Positions 1 through 11,151 of a stretch of 64,000 nucleotides of DNA are shown piece after piece; the first letter of the stretch is position 1; every line of letters begins with the position of its first letter. The stretch is from Ichthyophis bannanicus (lineage: Eukaryota; Chordata; Amphibia; Gymnophiona; Ichthyophiidae). Below the pieces are notes generated by a model, which was given only the letters and a program-made list of their open reading frames with translations, did not search any database and was not told the origin of the DNA. A program made the translations under genes and the position numbers. The DNA is taken from the NCBI GenBank assembly GCA_033557465.1, contig CM066040.1:321674297-321738296 (forward strand), in the 5' to 3' direction.

Positions 1-340
1 TCCATTTGATACTTTAAGGATATCTATGCTAGAGGTGGAGTTTTGAGTCAGTAGCATTGAATTCTAAGCTGCTTTTTGCTATGATATAAACACATCCGCC
101 TCTGCTGGCTGATTTGTTACATTTGTGAATTGTGTATGATAGTGGGCACAGCTGATTGATGAAGACAGTACCCGTTTCATTAAACCAGTTGTCAGTGAGA
201 TATAGTATGTCTAGGTCATGTTCTGATATGAGGTTGACTAGTAATGGGACCTTGTTTCTGTCCAAGCCTACATTAATAAGCGCACATCGTAGAGGGAGAC
301 TAGTAGAGTTTGGGGGAAGGTATCTGGCTGGGTGCATTTG
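1..340 (-). mobile_element. L2-clade LINE, endonuclease-domain fragment
   Basis: The minus-strand frame 29-337 (102 aa) reads like the N-terminal apurinic-type endonuclease of L2/CR1-group LINE ORF2. It has an opening of the type NVxxxRNKVPLLVNLISEHD, then LDILYLTDNWF, where an intact enzyme has TETW, and then the RGG-VYI block. In living LINEs this domain nicks target DNA to prime reverse transcription. The frame stops at 29 and the rest of the protein would lie left of the window. The ETW to DNW change suggests a dead copy. Assignment to L2 rather than CR1 is by overall resemblance only. Confidence 0.72.
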
Positions 341-1227
341 AAAGAGTGATCCTTGCTAAGGAGCATCTCCGACTGTCGGTGGAAGTGCAAATGAAGAATT
401 TGGTTGATGTTAGATGTAGACCTGTAAGTGTGAATTATTGGTATTTTTATATTTTGTTCTAATTTTGCAGTCTGTTAGTCGTGCTAATATGAGCATGAAT
501 AAGCCGATACATGCGAGTATGTAGAGCTCCTTCCATCTCGTCTTCGCAATGACAATTGCTAGTAAGGACAAACAATGCCAGCGCTGAATGGGGGGGGGAG
601 GTGTATTGCCAGACGTATGATGTGTAACAGGGATCCGGGTTCTGTTGCTGGTCTGTTGTCTTGTGGGCATTATGTGTATTCTATGGCCACACCTAAGGGC
701 TCTTTGGCGAGGCCATTAGGCGTGGGAGCGTCTAGAAGCTGCAGATATTTAAAAGTTTCTGCTGCTGGACCGACGAGATAGAGGGGAAGGGGCTTACCTC
801 CGCTCTAGTGCCTTTGCTCCTTCGCTTGCACACCGTGATCAGGCTCAGGACATGGTGCCCTGGGCTCACTTGGTGGCGTAAGGCTACTTAGACAATTATC
901 TGGGGCAGGCCCTGCATGTGCTGCTTCAAAGGGGCAATACTGTGTCATTTTGGCCTTCCTCTGCTTCTCTTCGGGCTCTCCAATCTTTAGGATTTCTGAC
1001 AAGTTACCATTCCCACTGCTTTCTGATCTTGCCTGTGGTCACCAAAGTCTTTAATGCAGCCCTAGACAGCACAGCAGTCATGGGGGGGTGAGGCAGCCAG
1101 GGCCAGATCAACCATTAGGCGGAGTAGATGGTCGCTGGGGTATGTAGATTTTGTGGGGATAAGAGGGGGGAGGGACACAGAAAAGAACAGCTGCAGTAAT
1201 TCAAAACAATAGCTTTCAACACCAAAC
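341..1227. other. Unassigned stretch, possibly the 5' part of the neighbouring LINE
   Basis: This stretch lies upstream, in the minus sense, of the endonuclease fragment and could be its 5' region. A short minus frame at 410-670 contains a hydrophobic run but matches nothing I recognise. No terminal repeats, promoter motifs or target duplications are visible. Confidence 0.4.
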
Positions 1228-1385
1228 AAATATAAGAACATAAGAACATAAGATATGCCATACTGGGTCAGACCAAGGTCCATCAAGCCCAGTATCCTAT
1301 TTCCAACAGTGGCCAATCTAGGTCATACGTACCTAGCAGTTTCCCCAAAAGACACAGGTTCCACAATGCTTGTACTGGAGTGTAC
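1228..1385 (-). mobile_element. CR1 LINE, 3' end only
   Basis: The plus strand begins with tandem ATAAGAAC-type octamers followed by ATGCCATACTGGGTCAGACC. This is the reverse complement of the CR1 3' terminus, where a short octamer repeat replaces a poly-A tail. The same block recurs at 32400-32548, 35640-35775, 52555-52680 and 62205-62350, which defines the family within the window. The copy is 5'-truncated to about 160 bp and has no coding part. Confidence 0.88.
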
Positions 1386-1518
1386 CATCACTCTATACTT
1401 TTACCTGCAAGAAAGGCGCTATTGTCGGACTGCCCTTTTACCCTGCTAGATGGATTTTTAAAGTTGTCCTTATGTAAATCTATACAAAGGAAGTTTAATA
1501 TTTAGAAGTACAATGTCG

Positions 1519-2053
1519 AATTATGCGTTTTTACAGGATCATTCTGGAAGGGTGGTGTTAGGGTAATTATGCGTTTTACAGGATCATTCTGGAAGGGTGG
1601 TGTTAGGGTAATTATGCATTTTGCAGGATCATTCTGGAAGGGTGGTGTTAGGGTAATTATGCGTTTTACAGGATCATTCTGGAAGGGTGGTGTTAGGGTA
1701 ATTATGCATTTTGCAGGATCATTCTGGAAGGGTGGTGTTAGGGTAATTATGCATTTTGCAGGATCATTCTGGAAGGGTGGTGTTAGGGTAATTATGTGTT
1801 TTACAGGATCATTCTGGAAGGGTGGTGTTAGGGTAATTATGTGTTTTACAGGATCATTCTGGAAGGGTAATTATGTGTTTTTAGGCTCATTCTGGAAGGG
1901 TGGTGTTAGGGTAATTATGCATTTTGCAGGATCATTCTGGAAGGGTGGTGTTAGGGTAATTATGTGTTTTACAGGATCATTCTGGAAGGGTGGTGTTAGG
2001 GTAATTATGTGTTTTTACAGGATCATTCTGGAAGGGTGGTGTTAGGGTAATTA
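1519..2053. repeat. 45-bp minisatellite, about 12 copies
   Basis: The unit runs through ATTATGCRTTTTRCAGG, ATCATTCTGGAAGGGTGG and TGTTAGGGTA. Most copies are exactly 45 bp apart (starts near 1565, 1610, 1655 and so on), with about 12 occurrences of the CATTCTGGAAGGG core. One copy near 1851-1888 has lost the GGTGTTAG part, and the first and last copies carry one extra T. Because 45 is a multiple of three, a 158-codon frame runs through it. That frame is a by-product of the period, not a gene. Confidence 0.95.
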
Positions 2054-2646
2054 TGATTGTTAAGTGTCATTATCAAAATCCGATAGGGATCTGAAAGTTA
2101 AAGGGGGTTCAAGACCAGTTCACCTAGGGTACCTAATACTCTTACATTAGCACATGCCCACCCTTTCTGCAATAATGTGTTAGCTTGAAAAACTTTAGCT
2201 TCAGCTCTGACATGGCTGTCCTGGCCCAGTAAGTGAAACAGCTGGTTCTTATCTGCAATCAATACAGCCGTTAATAGTCCCAACCGTTCAAAATGCAGGG
2301 CATTAAATGTTAATTATATCTATTTGGATTTGAAAAATTTTATGACTAGAGACAATTATAGCCAAGTCATAAAAAAGGTTTCAGAGTGAGAGGGAAGCTT
2401 TATCAGGCCACTGCTACCAAGACAGATTTGAAAAAAGGAAATTAAAATAAAATCTTAATTCAACACGTTAACTTACATTTTTAAAAATGCTTAACCTATT
2501 TAAATGAACTCCTAGCACAGCAAAGATTTTTCATACCCCAAAAGAGAGGAATGCTAATCTCTACAGCATAGTACTCGGACTGGGAACATACGTGTGCGTG
2601 TATGCGTGAAGGAAACCTGTGCTGCTGCTGTCCATGTTGTGGAACA
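2054..2646. other. Unassigned stretch
   Basis: AT-rich DNA between the minisatellite and a MITE. Short frames occur on both strands (for example 2098-2283 minus) without recognisable motifs. I see no terminal repeats or RNA-like structure. Confidence 0.4.
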
Positions 2647-2649
2647 TTA

Positions 2650-3252
2650 GGGCCCCCGATTCTGATCGTGACGTACAACTCCTTTGTACGTCTGGGCAGA
2701 CCCGGATGTACAAAGGAGTTCACGATTTCTGATCCCGTGGGGTTAGACGTGACCTGCAGGATCAGAATTGAGAACAGGCCTGTATGTGCAAGCCGGGACT
2801 GCAATTAATTCCCAGTTCGCACGTACAGCGATAGCCCAGCTAACTCAGCCAGGGCTTTTAAATTGAGCCGCGGCACCACGGCTCCATTTAAAAGCCACGA
2901 TGCCAGCTGCTGCTCAACAAAGTTAATTCCTCACAGCCCAACTCCCGATCCAGCCTCCTAAGGCCTGGGTCAGGCTACGGGGCATTAACTTTCCCCTCCC
3001 TTAAACCCCTTCCACGCACTGACACTACAAAAAAACCCAAAACACAAACACACAACACACCTCGGAGGTGGAATAACTTCCCCACCCAATTCGCTGGCCC
3101 TGGACGTTCAGGGCCGGCAACTGCCCACTCTTTGCCGCTGTGCTGCCTCCCCCCCCCCCCATCTAATTTCCCCACACAACAGGTGGGGAAGTTATAATGG
3201 GCAGGAGCCATTGGGACGTCCATCCCTGATGTTCGAGCCTCAGAAGGACCCC
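2650..3252 (+). mobile_element. Harbinger-like MITE, family A, copy 1
   Basis: The left end GGGCCCCCGATTCTGATC follows TTA at 2647-2649. The right end reads CTCAGAAGGACCCC. The interior aligns by eye with the copy at 59116-59744: GATCCCGTGGGG, then GGGCTTTTAAAT with a GAGCC block, then CTCCATTTAAAAGCCA, CCTCCTAAGG, ACCTCGGAGG and finally GGGGAAGTTA near the right end. GGGCC termini with a 3-bp TWA target duplication are typical of PIF/Harbinger elements. There is no transposase, so the copy is non-autonomous. The right-hand duplication is no longer clear. Confidence 0.72.
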
Positions 3253-4051
3253 TAGATGTCTTTACTTGGACATGCAAATCAGTCTGGAACCTGTCACCAG
3301 CACTTGAAAATGAACAAATGAGCAAATCCCCTGGAGGTTGAGGCATACAGTCAGATAACCTCAGTGAAGATTGAAGTTAACTACTGCTGCCCCTCCTCCC
3401 CCCAGTAGTACTGCCAATACAAATTTCTTTACTGTAAATTGCCTCTTTATCAGTTCCTCTTACAGTCAGTGCCAATGGGAGCGTCACAGGCCCAGCATGA
3501 AAAAGCAGCAGCAGCATGGATGCAGTATAGAGGCAAGGAGGGGTAATGCCCCACTTGAACACTGCTGGTAGGGTGACCAGCCACCAGACTTTGCACTGAG
3601 CAGTCTGATTTTTAAGTTAAGTATGTTACATCTTGTAAGCAGACATTGTACTGCCCAATAAAGCCAAATCCTCCTTCCCACTGCTGATGCTATGATGTTC
3701 CCTCATCCCCACCTTTTAGCATCTCCCTCACCCCCAGATTCCCCTCTTGGCAAGCACCTTCCCTCAAGCTAAACTATTTTATCCCACAGCACCAACTCCA
3801 ACAAATATAAGGCATTCCTCTTACCCATGTGATCTCGAAAGCTTCCAGGTCCTACCCCACAATGCACAGTTCCTCTGTTATGGGAGTGGAAGATGGAAGA
3901 ACTTCCATGATTGCATGGGATGGGAGTCTCTGCAGGTGGGGCAGGAATGCCCTTTTTTTTCTTTTTTTTAAATTGCTGCAGTCACCATCATGGAGGGGAA
4001 AAAAAAGTTTGAGCAGAGACCAAGGGGGGAATAGAGGAGAGAGATGAGAGG
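3253..4051. other. Unassigned stretch
   Basis: Mixed-composition DNA with short T and A runs near 3951-3970. It holds several overlapping small frames on both strands but none with recognisable protein motifs, and no repeat ends that I can pair. Confidence 0.4.
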
Positions 4052-5985
4052 GTTAGATACATCATGGGGAAGGGGGGATAAGATGCATCATGGGGGAGAG
4101 AAGGCGGCAAGATGCATCATGGGGGGGGGAGATGCATCATAGGGGGAGAGGAGGCGGTGAGATGCATCATGGGGAGAGAGGAGGCGGTGAGATGCATCAT
4201 GGGGGGGGGGGAGATGCATCATAGGGGGAGTGGAGGTGTTGAGATGCATCATGGGGGGGGGAGATGCATCATAGGGGGAGAGGTGGTGGTGAGATGCATC
4301 ATGGGGGCAGGGAGATGCATCATAGGGGGCGAGGAGGCGGCGAGATGCATCATGGGGGGGGAGATGCATCATAGGGGGAGAGGAGGCGGTGAGATGCATC
4401 TTGGGGGAGAGATGCATCATAGGGGGAGAGGAGGCGGTGAGATGCATCATTGGGGGGGGGAGATGCATCATAGGGGGAGAGGAGGCGGTGAGATGCATCA
4501 TTGGGGGGAGGAGGCGGTGAGATGCATCATGGGGGGGAGATGCATCATAGGGGGAGAGGAGGCAGTGAGATGCATCATAGGGGGGGGATATGCATCATAG
4601 GGGGGTGAGATGCATCATAGGGGGAGAGGAGGCGGTGATATGTATCATGGGGGGAGAGGAGGCGGTGAGATGCATCATGGGGGGGAGATGCATCATAGGG
4701 GGAGAGGAGGTGGTGAGATGCATCATGGGGGGGAGATGCATCATAGGGGAGAGGAGGTGGTGAGATGCATCATGGGGGGGGAGATGCATCATGGGGGGGG
4801 GATGCATCATAGGGGGAGAGGAGGCGGTGAGATGCATCATGGGGGGAGAGGAGGCGGTGAGATGCATCATGGGGGGGGAGATGCATCATAGGGGGAGAGG
4901 AGGTGGTGAGATGCATCATGGGGGGGGGAGAGATGCATCATAGGGGGAGAGGAGGCGGTGAGATGCATCATGGGGGGAGAGGAGGCGGTGAGATGCATCA
5001 TGGGGGGGAGATGCATCTTAGGGGGAGAGGAGGTGGTGAGATGCATCTTGGGGGGGAGATGCATCATGGGGGGAGAGGAGGCGGTGAGATGCATCATGGG
5101 GGGAGATGCATCATGGGGGGAGAGGAGGCGGTGAGATGCATCATAGGGGGAGAGGAGGCGGTGAGATGCATCATGGGGGGAGATGCATCATAGGGGGAGA
5201 GGAGGCGGTGAGATGCATCATGGGGGGGGAGATGCATCATAGGGGGAGAGGAGGTGGTGAGATGCATCATGGGGGGGGGCGATGCATCATAGGGGGAGAG
5301 GAGGCGGTGAGATGCATCATGGGGGGAGAGGAGGCGGTGAGATGCATCATGGGGGGGGGAGATGCATCATAGGGGGGGGAGATGCATCATGGGGGGGGAG
5401 ATGCATCATGGGGGGGGAGATGCATCATAGGGGGAGAGGAGGCGGTGAGATGCAACATAGGGGGGGAGATGCATCATGGGAGGCGGTGAGATGCATCATG
5501 GGGGGGAGATGCATAATGGGAGGCGGTGAGATGCATCATGGGGGGAGAGGAGGCGGTGAGATGCATCATGGGGGGGGAGATGCATCATAGGGGGAGAGGA
5601 GGCGGTGAGATACATCATGGGGGGGAGATGCATCATGGGGGAGAGGAAGCGGTGAGATGCATCATGGGGGGGAGATGCATCATAGGGGGGGGAGATGCAT
5701 CATAGGGGGGGGAGATGCATCATAGGGGGAGAGGAGGCGGTGAGATGCATCATAGGGGGGGGAGATGAATCTTGGGAGGCGGTGAGATGCATCATAGGGG
5801 GGGAGATGCATCATGGGGGGGGAGATGCATCATGGGGGGGAGATGCATCATAGGGGGGGAGATGCATCATAGGGGGGGGAGAGGAGGCGGTGAGATGCAT
5901 CATAGGGGGGGGAGATGCATCATGGGAGGCGGTGAGATGCATCATAGGGGGGTGAGATGCATCATGGGGGGGGGGATGATGCTGA
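4052..5985. repeat. GATGCATCAT G-rich minisatellite, about 1.9 kb
   Basis: The array is built from a short module, GATGCATCATRGGGGGG plus A, and an optional extension GAGGAGGCGGTGA. This gives monomers of about 20 and 34 bp in irregular order. I estimate about 70 monomers by length. ATGCAT inside each monomer is self-complementary, and each monomer carries a run of 5-12 G on the plus strand. Frames of 75-162 codons (Met-His-His-Gly type) are open on both strands and are artefacts of the repetition. Confidence 0.97.
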
Positions 5986-6240
5986 AGCATGGGATATAGG
6001 GATAGGGAGAAAGGAGAATGAAAGACTGTACCATAGGGGGAGCTGAGTGAAGAGAGATGGGGATATGCTGAAACACTGAAGGGGTAGGATGAGATGCTGG
6101 GTGGGAGGGGGGAGATGCTGGACCATGTGGGGGGGGGGGGGAAGAGGAGATACAGGATATAGGAAGAGAGAAAGTCAAGGAGGCCAAAGCAGGTAGATGG
6201 TTGGGTAGCAGAAGAGGGCATTATGTTCATTGGGGCTGGG
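5986..6240. repeat. Diverged flank of the GATGCATCAT array
   Basis: Next to the array, spaced GATGCTGAAGCATGGGATA, GATATGCTGAAACACTGAAG, GAGATGCTGGGTGGG and GAGATGCTGGACCATGTGGG motifs keep the GATGC...CAT...GGG pattern of the array at lower identity. They may be old degenerate monomers, or relics of the sequence from which the array grew. The stretch ends in a G run at 6128-6140. Confidence 0.55.
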
Positions 6241-6389
6241 AGAAGAAAGCCGAGGCTGGCAGAAGTTGGGACGGAGAAGGGTGCTAGGGACTAATACAGG
6301 CAGATAATGGGGTTGGGAGAAGTTTAGAGAATTGTATACACCAAATTTTGAAAATGTGCAGCGTGGAGGAAGAAAAGGAAAAGATATGA

Positions 6390-6545
6390 AGATATGTTAA
6401 ATCAATTCTTATATACTTATTATTACTATGTTCTGTTTATTATAAAACAGTGTGCATCTCAGGCCCTGTTAAAGTGTTAAGTTACATGTAAACTGCTTTG
6501 GATAGCAGAAAGGTGGTCTAGAAATAGTTTTAAATAAACTAAACA
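6390..6545 (+). mobile_element. L2-type LINE or SINE 3' tail
   Basis: ACATGTAAACTGCTTTGGAT, then AGAAAGGTGGT and a run ending TAAATAAAC, match the shared 3' tail seen elsewhere in the window (for example at 16120-16180 and 27600-27683). In the L2 group this tail is the recognition site for the reverse transcriptase. No coding part remains. Confidence 0.65.
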
Positions 6546-6654
6546 TGAAGGGTGAGGGGAATTAGGCCAAGTGAGGAGGTAGAATGTGTATGGGGAGGAG
6601 AGGAGCAAGGGATGTGTGGAAAAGAGCAGGAGGGAAGGGAGAAGGAGGGAAGAG

Positions 6655-7440
6655 GAAACAGGAAATGATGGCAGATAAAGATTATACGGCCTAGCCACAA
6701 TCCCTTCCTGTCCCTCAGAAGTACTCTGTACTTGTCCCGCACTTTGAGTTCTCATATAGTTCCGGTCTGCAGCACCTCCACCGAGAGGCTGTTCCATGCT
6801 GCCACCACCCTTTCCAAAAACAATAGTCCTCAAATTACTCATGAGTCTGTCCCCTTTCATCTTCATCCTGCGACCCCTCACTTCAAAGTTCAACTGAAAG
6901 TAGCCCACCCCCTGTGCATTTATACCATGGATACATTTAAATGTCTCTGCGATATCTCTCTTCTCCTGCCTTTCCTCCATATATTGAGATCTTTACGTCT
7001 ATACCTATACAACTTTATGATGAACACCACCGACCAGTTCAGAAACTGCCCTCTGGACCAACCCCATCTTGTTTATATTCTTTTGAAGGTGAAGTTTCCA
7101 CTATTTAACACACATTTGGCAAAATTTGTGTGTTATTCCCTTAAAGCATATAAATCGAAATAAAATATAATTTAAATGTAACCTCTCTATTGTGCCTTTA
7201 CTCTAGAAGGAGACATGCTTGGGTACTGAGACCAGCCCACGAAGTCTCAAGTCAGGGAGTAAAATTTACTAGAGACTTATACAAAGGCACCATCGTCTCC
7301 TTTTTACTGCTGGCCATTCCTCTCTCTATGCACCCGAGCATCCTTCTGGCTTTTGCTATCGCCGTCCTACCTGTTGGGTCACTTTATGGTTATCCAGTAT
7401 GTTCACCCCCAAGTCCTGATCCCGTTTTTGTATATTGAAG
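6655..7440 (-). mobile_element. CR1 LINE relic, 3' end and RT C-terminal region
   Basis: On the minus strand, frame 6477-6980 contains EERQEKRDIAETFKCIHG, the block that follows the RT core in CR1 proteins, and VFGKGGGSMEQPL, where intact CR1 copies have a tryptophan-rich WNxLP-type segment. The plus strand shows the standard CR1 complement CTGTGCATTTATACCATGGA and TTCCTCTCTCTATGCA. Positions 7100-7230 do not fit the CR1 pattern and may be a small insertion. Many frameshifts are present, so the copy is dead. It belongs to a subfamily different from the 62205 copy but close to those at 20575 and 39029. Confidence 0.8.
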
Positions 7441-8019
7441 TACTACAGCAGGATGGAAAAAAATAATCTAGAAGAAATGTTGAGAAGAAAAAGAACCTTG
7501 AAATTATAGGGGAGAGGACATGCAAAGAAATGAATTAAGAAGGAAAGGCTAGAGAAATAAAAATAAATCTAAGTGGCAAAGATAAAAAATGAAACAAAAA
7601 AGGACAATAAGAATACATTAAGAAATATAAAGATTTGAAAATACTTTGTGTTGTCCTGCTGGGAAAGTTAAGGCTGGGGGCAAGAAGCCTAGGAGGAGGG
7701 GCTAGGGGTGAGAGACTTCTAGGTGTCTCTATGCATGTACAGGGGTGGAGGGGAGATAGAAAGCTAAAATGATGCCAATGTGAGGGGGAAATATAAGCAC
7801 CATACCAGTGACCCCCACAAACAGGTCAGGCAAAGTACGCCTATTAGAGGAAGTAATATTACTTCCTACACAGTACCCACTTTCTTCTTTCACCATATAG
7901 ACAGTTTGAGCTCTTCCAAGCAAAAGGATGTCTAGACCACACCTGAATAATGCTGACAAAATCTTAGACCAGTATTTCCCAAGCCAGTCTGTTTTCCCAA
8001 CTCTTCCCCTCAACCTCTG
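7441..8019. other. Unassigned stretch
   Basis: The first part (7450-7640) is purine-rich and A-rich. The rest is mixed composition with a 94-codon minus frame (7729-8013) that I do not recognise. No repeat ends are seen. Confidence 0.4.
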
Positions 8020-9886
8020 CCATCCTTTCTTCCTTTCCTAAGATCTCTGAGGAGTAAACCACTCCTCTTTCCTCCTCCCAACTCACTATCTGCCCCTCTT
8101 CCCACCAGTCTCCTAAGCTCCATCTCCTCCACTGTAATCTCTTTCATCTCTCTTATTCTCAGCCTCTCACTTTCCACTGCAGCCTTCCAGCATGCTGTGG
8201 CCACACTTCAAGAAGCCCTCACTAGACCCCACCCTGTCCTTCTAATTATATCAACCCATCTCCCTCTTCATTCTAAACTACTTGAACATGTGGTTCACTG
8301 CTGTTGCCTTGACTTTCTCTCCTCTCAAGCCCTTTTGGATCCACTACAATCTGGCTTTCATCCTTTTCATTATTTAACAGGTTTTATATACTGCTTTATC
8401 ATTTCAGTCAAAGCAGTTTACATTGGAACTTAAGTTTAAGTGACTTGCCCAAGACCACAAGGAGTGCTAGTGGGAATTGAACGCTGGTCTCTGTGTTCCC
8501 AAGCCAGTGCTCTAACCATTAGGCTACTCCTCTGCTCCATTAGACTGAAACAGCTCTTGCTAAAGTCTCCAGCAACCAGTTCCTGGCAAAATCCAAGGGC
8601 CTTTACTCAGTCCTCATCCTTCTTGACCTTTCTGCAGCTTTTGACACTGTTGACCACCACCTTCTCCTGGATACCTTGTCCTTGCTTGGTTTTAAGAGAT
8701 CTGTGCTATCCTAGTTCTCTTCTTATTTTGCCCATCGCACTTACAGCATTTGTGCTGATGAACCCTCCCCCACTGCTATCCTGCTCTCAGTTGGTGTACC
8801 CCAAGGGCCTGTCTCGGGACCACTCCTTTACTCTCTATACACAATCCCTTGGTGCGCTCATCTCCTTCCATGGCTTTCAGTACCATCTTTACACTGATGA
8901 CTCTCAGATCTACCTCTCTACACCCGAAATCTCTCTGGCAATCCAGACCCAGATCTCTGCCTACCTATGTGACATTGCTGTCAGGATGTTTCACTGCCAT
9001 TTGATATTGAACATGACTAAAACTGAGCTTCTTATTTTTATCCCTAAACCCACCTCCCCCTTCCTCCTTTCTCTGTGTCTGTAGATATTTCTTTGGCCCA
9101 CTACCTTGGGGTCATCTTTGACTCTTCCCTCTCCTTTTTCACATACATCCAACTAATAGCTAAAGCCAATAGATTCTCTCTCTCTAACAGCAAAATTCAC
9201 CCCTTTCTCTCTGAACACACAACTAAGACGCTTAGCCACTCTTTAGTCACCTCCCATCTAGACTATTGCAACCTCCTTTCTGGTCTTCCTCTGAATCATC
9301 TCTCTCCCCTTCAATCTGTTCAAAACTCAGCTGCACAGCTAATCTTCCGCCTGTCATGATATGCTCATAATACCTCTTAAGTCGCTTCTTTGGCTCGCTA
9401 TCTGTTTCCGTATCCAGTTCAAACCTCTCCTACTGACCTATAAATGCATTCATTCTATTGCTCCGCACTACTTTTCCTCTTTCATCTCTCCCTACACCCC
9501 AACTTGGAAACTCCGCTCTTCTGGCAGATCACTTCTATCTGTGCCCTTCTCTTCTACTGCCAACTCCAGACTTCGATCCTTTCACCTTGCTGCTGCTTAT
9601 GCCTGGAACAAACTACCTGAGTCTGTACATCAGGCTTCATCTTTGGCCCTTTTCAAATCCAAGCAGAAAACTCACCTCTGCGAGGCTGCTTCTGGATCCT
9701 GATGCACCCAGTCTCCTCTGTGTTTCCTTACCATTCCCCTATGTGTATTCTTGTCTTCAGCTGTTGTGCTGTCTTGTCTTGGCTAGATTGTAAGCTCCAA
9801 TGAGCAGGAACCATCTCTTGCATGTGTCTGTACAGTGCTGCGTGTGCTCTGTAGTGTTATACAAAAGGTTAGTAGTACTAGTGCTT
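8020..9886 (+). mobile_element. L2 LINE, RT to 3' end, split by a SINE
   Basis: The plus strand encodes a broken L2-type reverse transcriptase. Phe-Asp-Thr-Val-Asp-His lies near 8640-8660. A relic of the GVPQG block lies near 8795. [11 protein letters not shown], with an intact catalytic Asp pair, lies near 8890-8920. [11 protein letters not shown], then SHLDYCNLLSGLPLNHLSPL and an AWNKLPESVHQASSLALFKS segment follow at 9000-9680. The 3' UTR holds TAGATTGTAAGCTCC and ends with TAGTAGTAC near 9886, typical of this family. Stops and frameshifts break the ORF. A SINE sits at 8373-8537. Confidence 0.88.
8373..8537 (-). mobile_element. tRNA-derived SINE (short form) inserted in L2
   Basis: Read on the minus strand, the head is AGGAGTAGCCTAATGGTTAG (A box) followed by GCGTTCAATTCCC (B box). 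Then come a CTTGTGGTCTTGGGCAAGTC core and an L2-like tail with TGTAAACTGCTTTGA and AAAGCAGTATATAAAA. CATTA flanks both sides (8368-8372 and 8538-8542), consistent with a short target duplication. The L2 coding sequence resumes directly beyond it. Confidence 0.9.
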
Positions 9887-9892
9887 TTCAGG

Positions 9893-10027
9893 ACGAATAT
9901 GCATGAGATAGATTTGAATGTGCTGCTGCCATTGCATACAAATCTCTCTCAGACACACTCATTGTGGATATCCTACAAAATTAGACTCGCTTGGGGGTAC
10001 ACCAGGACCATTTTGAGAAACACCGTC
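9893..10027. mobile_element. hAT-type MITE, partial
   Basis: The right end reads GGACCATTTTGAGAAACACC, close to the hAT-type terminus CCAGGAC...TTTGGGAAACACTG. The interior is self-complementary: GAATATGCATGAGATAGATT near 9896 pairs with CAAATCTCTCTCAGACAC-type sequence near 9938. The left terminus is missing or decayed and no target duplication is visible. Confidence 0.6.
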
Positions 10028-11150
10028 TTAGACTAAACAGATAAATGAGTGGGCCAGCCCTAGTTTGCTAATAACACAACTGTTAGCAAGGAAAATGTGT
10101 TGCTGTGCGAGCTTGTTCCAATATGCTCAGGAGCAAGATAGAGCAGAAGTCTGAAACAGGACTCTGTATAGTATTTAGATCTTTTTATCTGGCTATAGTC
10201 GGAGACAGATAAATCTGTAAGAACAGGAAATGAACAGACAGTAACTAATAAATACTACATGTTGATTATGGGGATCATTCCAGAACACAAATAAGCCGGT
10301 TAGACATGCAGGATAAATGTTTTTCTCCCTAAACATTATGAAACGGGACCCTGCATGTACATGGCACTAGGATGGGGGATCTCAGAATGGGGGCAGAACA
10401 GGGGCATAGCAAGCCACAGAGACAGAGAGATTATTCAGGAAAGGTCTGTGTACATCCTGACTTTCCTGCAGATGTCTACATTACATCAGCTGCAACATGG
10501 AATAAGACTAGGACTTAGAGAAATTTCTGCTCTGATCTTCAACGCATCCCACAGACATGAATGTCCGTGACACGTTTGTATTAAACTGGGATGTCTGTTG
10601 TCTAGAGCACAAGATGCAGTTGTAAAGAATAGAACGCGCAGGTGAGGGACGTTTGTAAGGTTATGGAACAACAACAAAAAAAACCACACACCCCTACAGA
10701 AATGTAAAGCACTGCAATAGTCTTTATTCCGGCTATGTTGACAGTTGCTATTTGTGCTAAAGGGGCTATTCTAGGCTTCCTTAATAGTTCCAGTGTTCAG
10801 AACAATGAGACTGTAGATGTAGGATGGTATGTGAGGTAGTATGGAGCAGAATCATGTTTGGCTGAGAAATACTGATCAGATGCGGTGTCCTGAAACATCA
10901 TGCTATTAAGTCTTCACAATAGTTTATAGGTGCAGGGTATAGTTTTGGCAGAGGTATGTTATTTGTGACTGCAAGTGTAAGAGTGTGTGTGTGTGTGTGT
11001 GTCTCGAGTGTTGCATGGGATGATCTGTTGTGCTCATCCACAAGTCTGCAGGGCATAAATGTCTGGCCAATACCTGGACCGTATGGATGACTGCAACGTC
11101 ACCAGGTGCCAGTGTGATCGGGCAGAATAAATCAGAAGAGGTTCTCTATA
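10028..11150. other. Unassigned stretch with a short GT microsatellite
   Basis: No protein motifs or paired repeat ends recognised. An uninterrupted GT run lies at about 10983-11002. Small frames at 10355-10570 (plus) and 10486-10689 (minus) overlap each other and look random. Confidence 0.45.
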
Positions 11151-11151
11151 G

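Noticed and set aside
1569..2045. 158-codon repetitive protein (GSFWKGGVRVI units)
   Set aside because: The frame exists only because the repeat unit is 45 bp. One unit with an 8-bp loss and units with an extra base break the supposed periodic protein.
1519..2053. Interstitial telomere array
   Set aside because: Only one TTAGGG per 45-bp unit occurs, with no tandem hexamers.
4052..5985. CRISPR-like array
   Set aside because: Units are contiguous with no unique spacers, and the rest of the window is eukaryotic repeat DNA.
4088..5999. Many His-, Gly- and Met-rich frames of 75-162 codons on both strands
   Set aside because: They follow the minisatellite and are open on both strands because the repeat lacks stop codons. 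No start context or non-repetitive domain exists.
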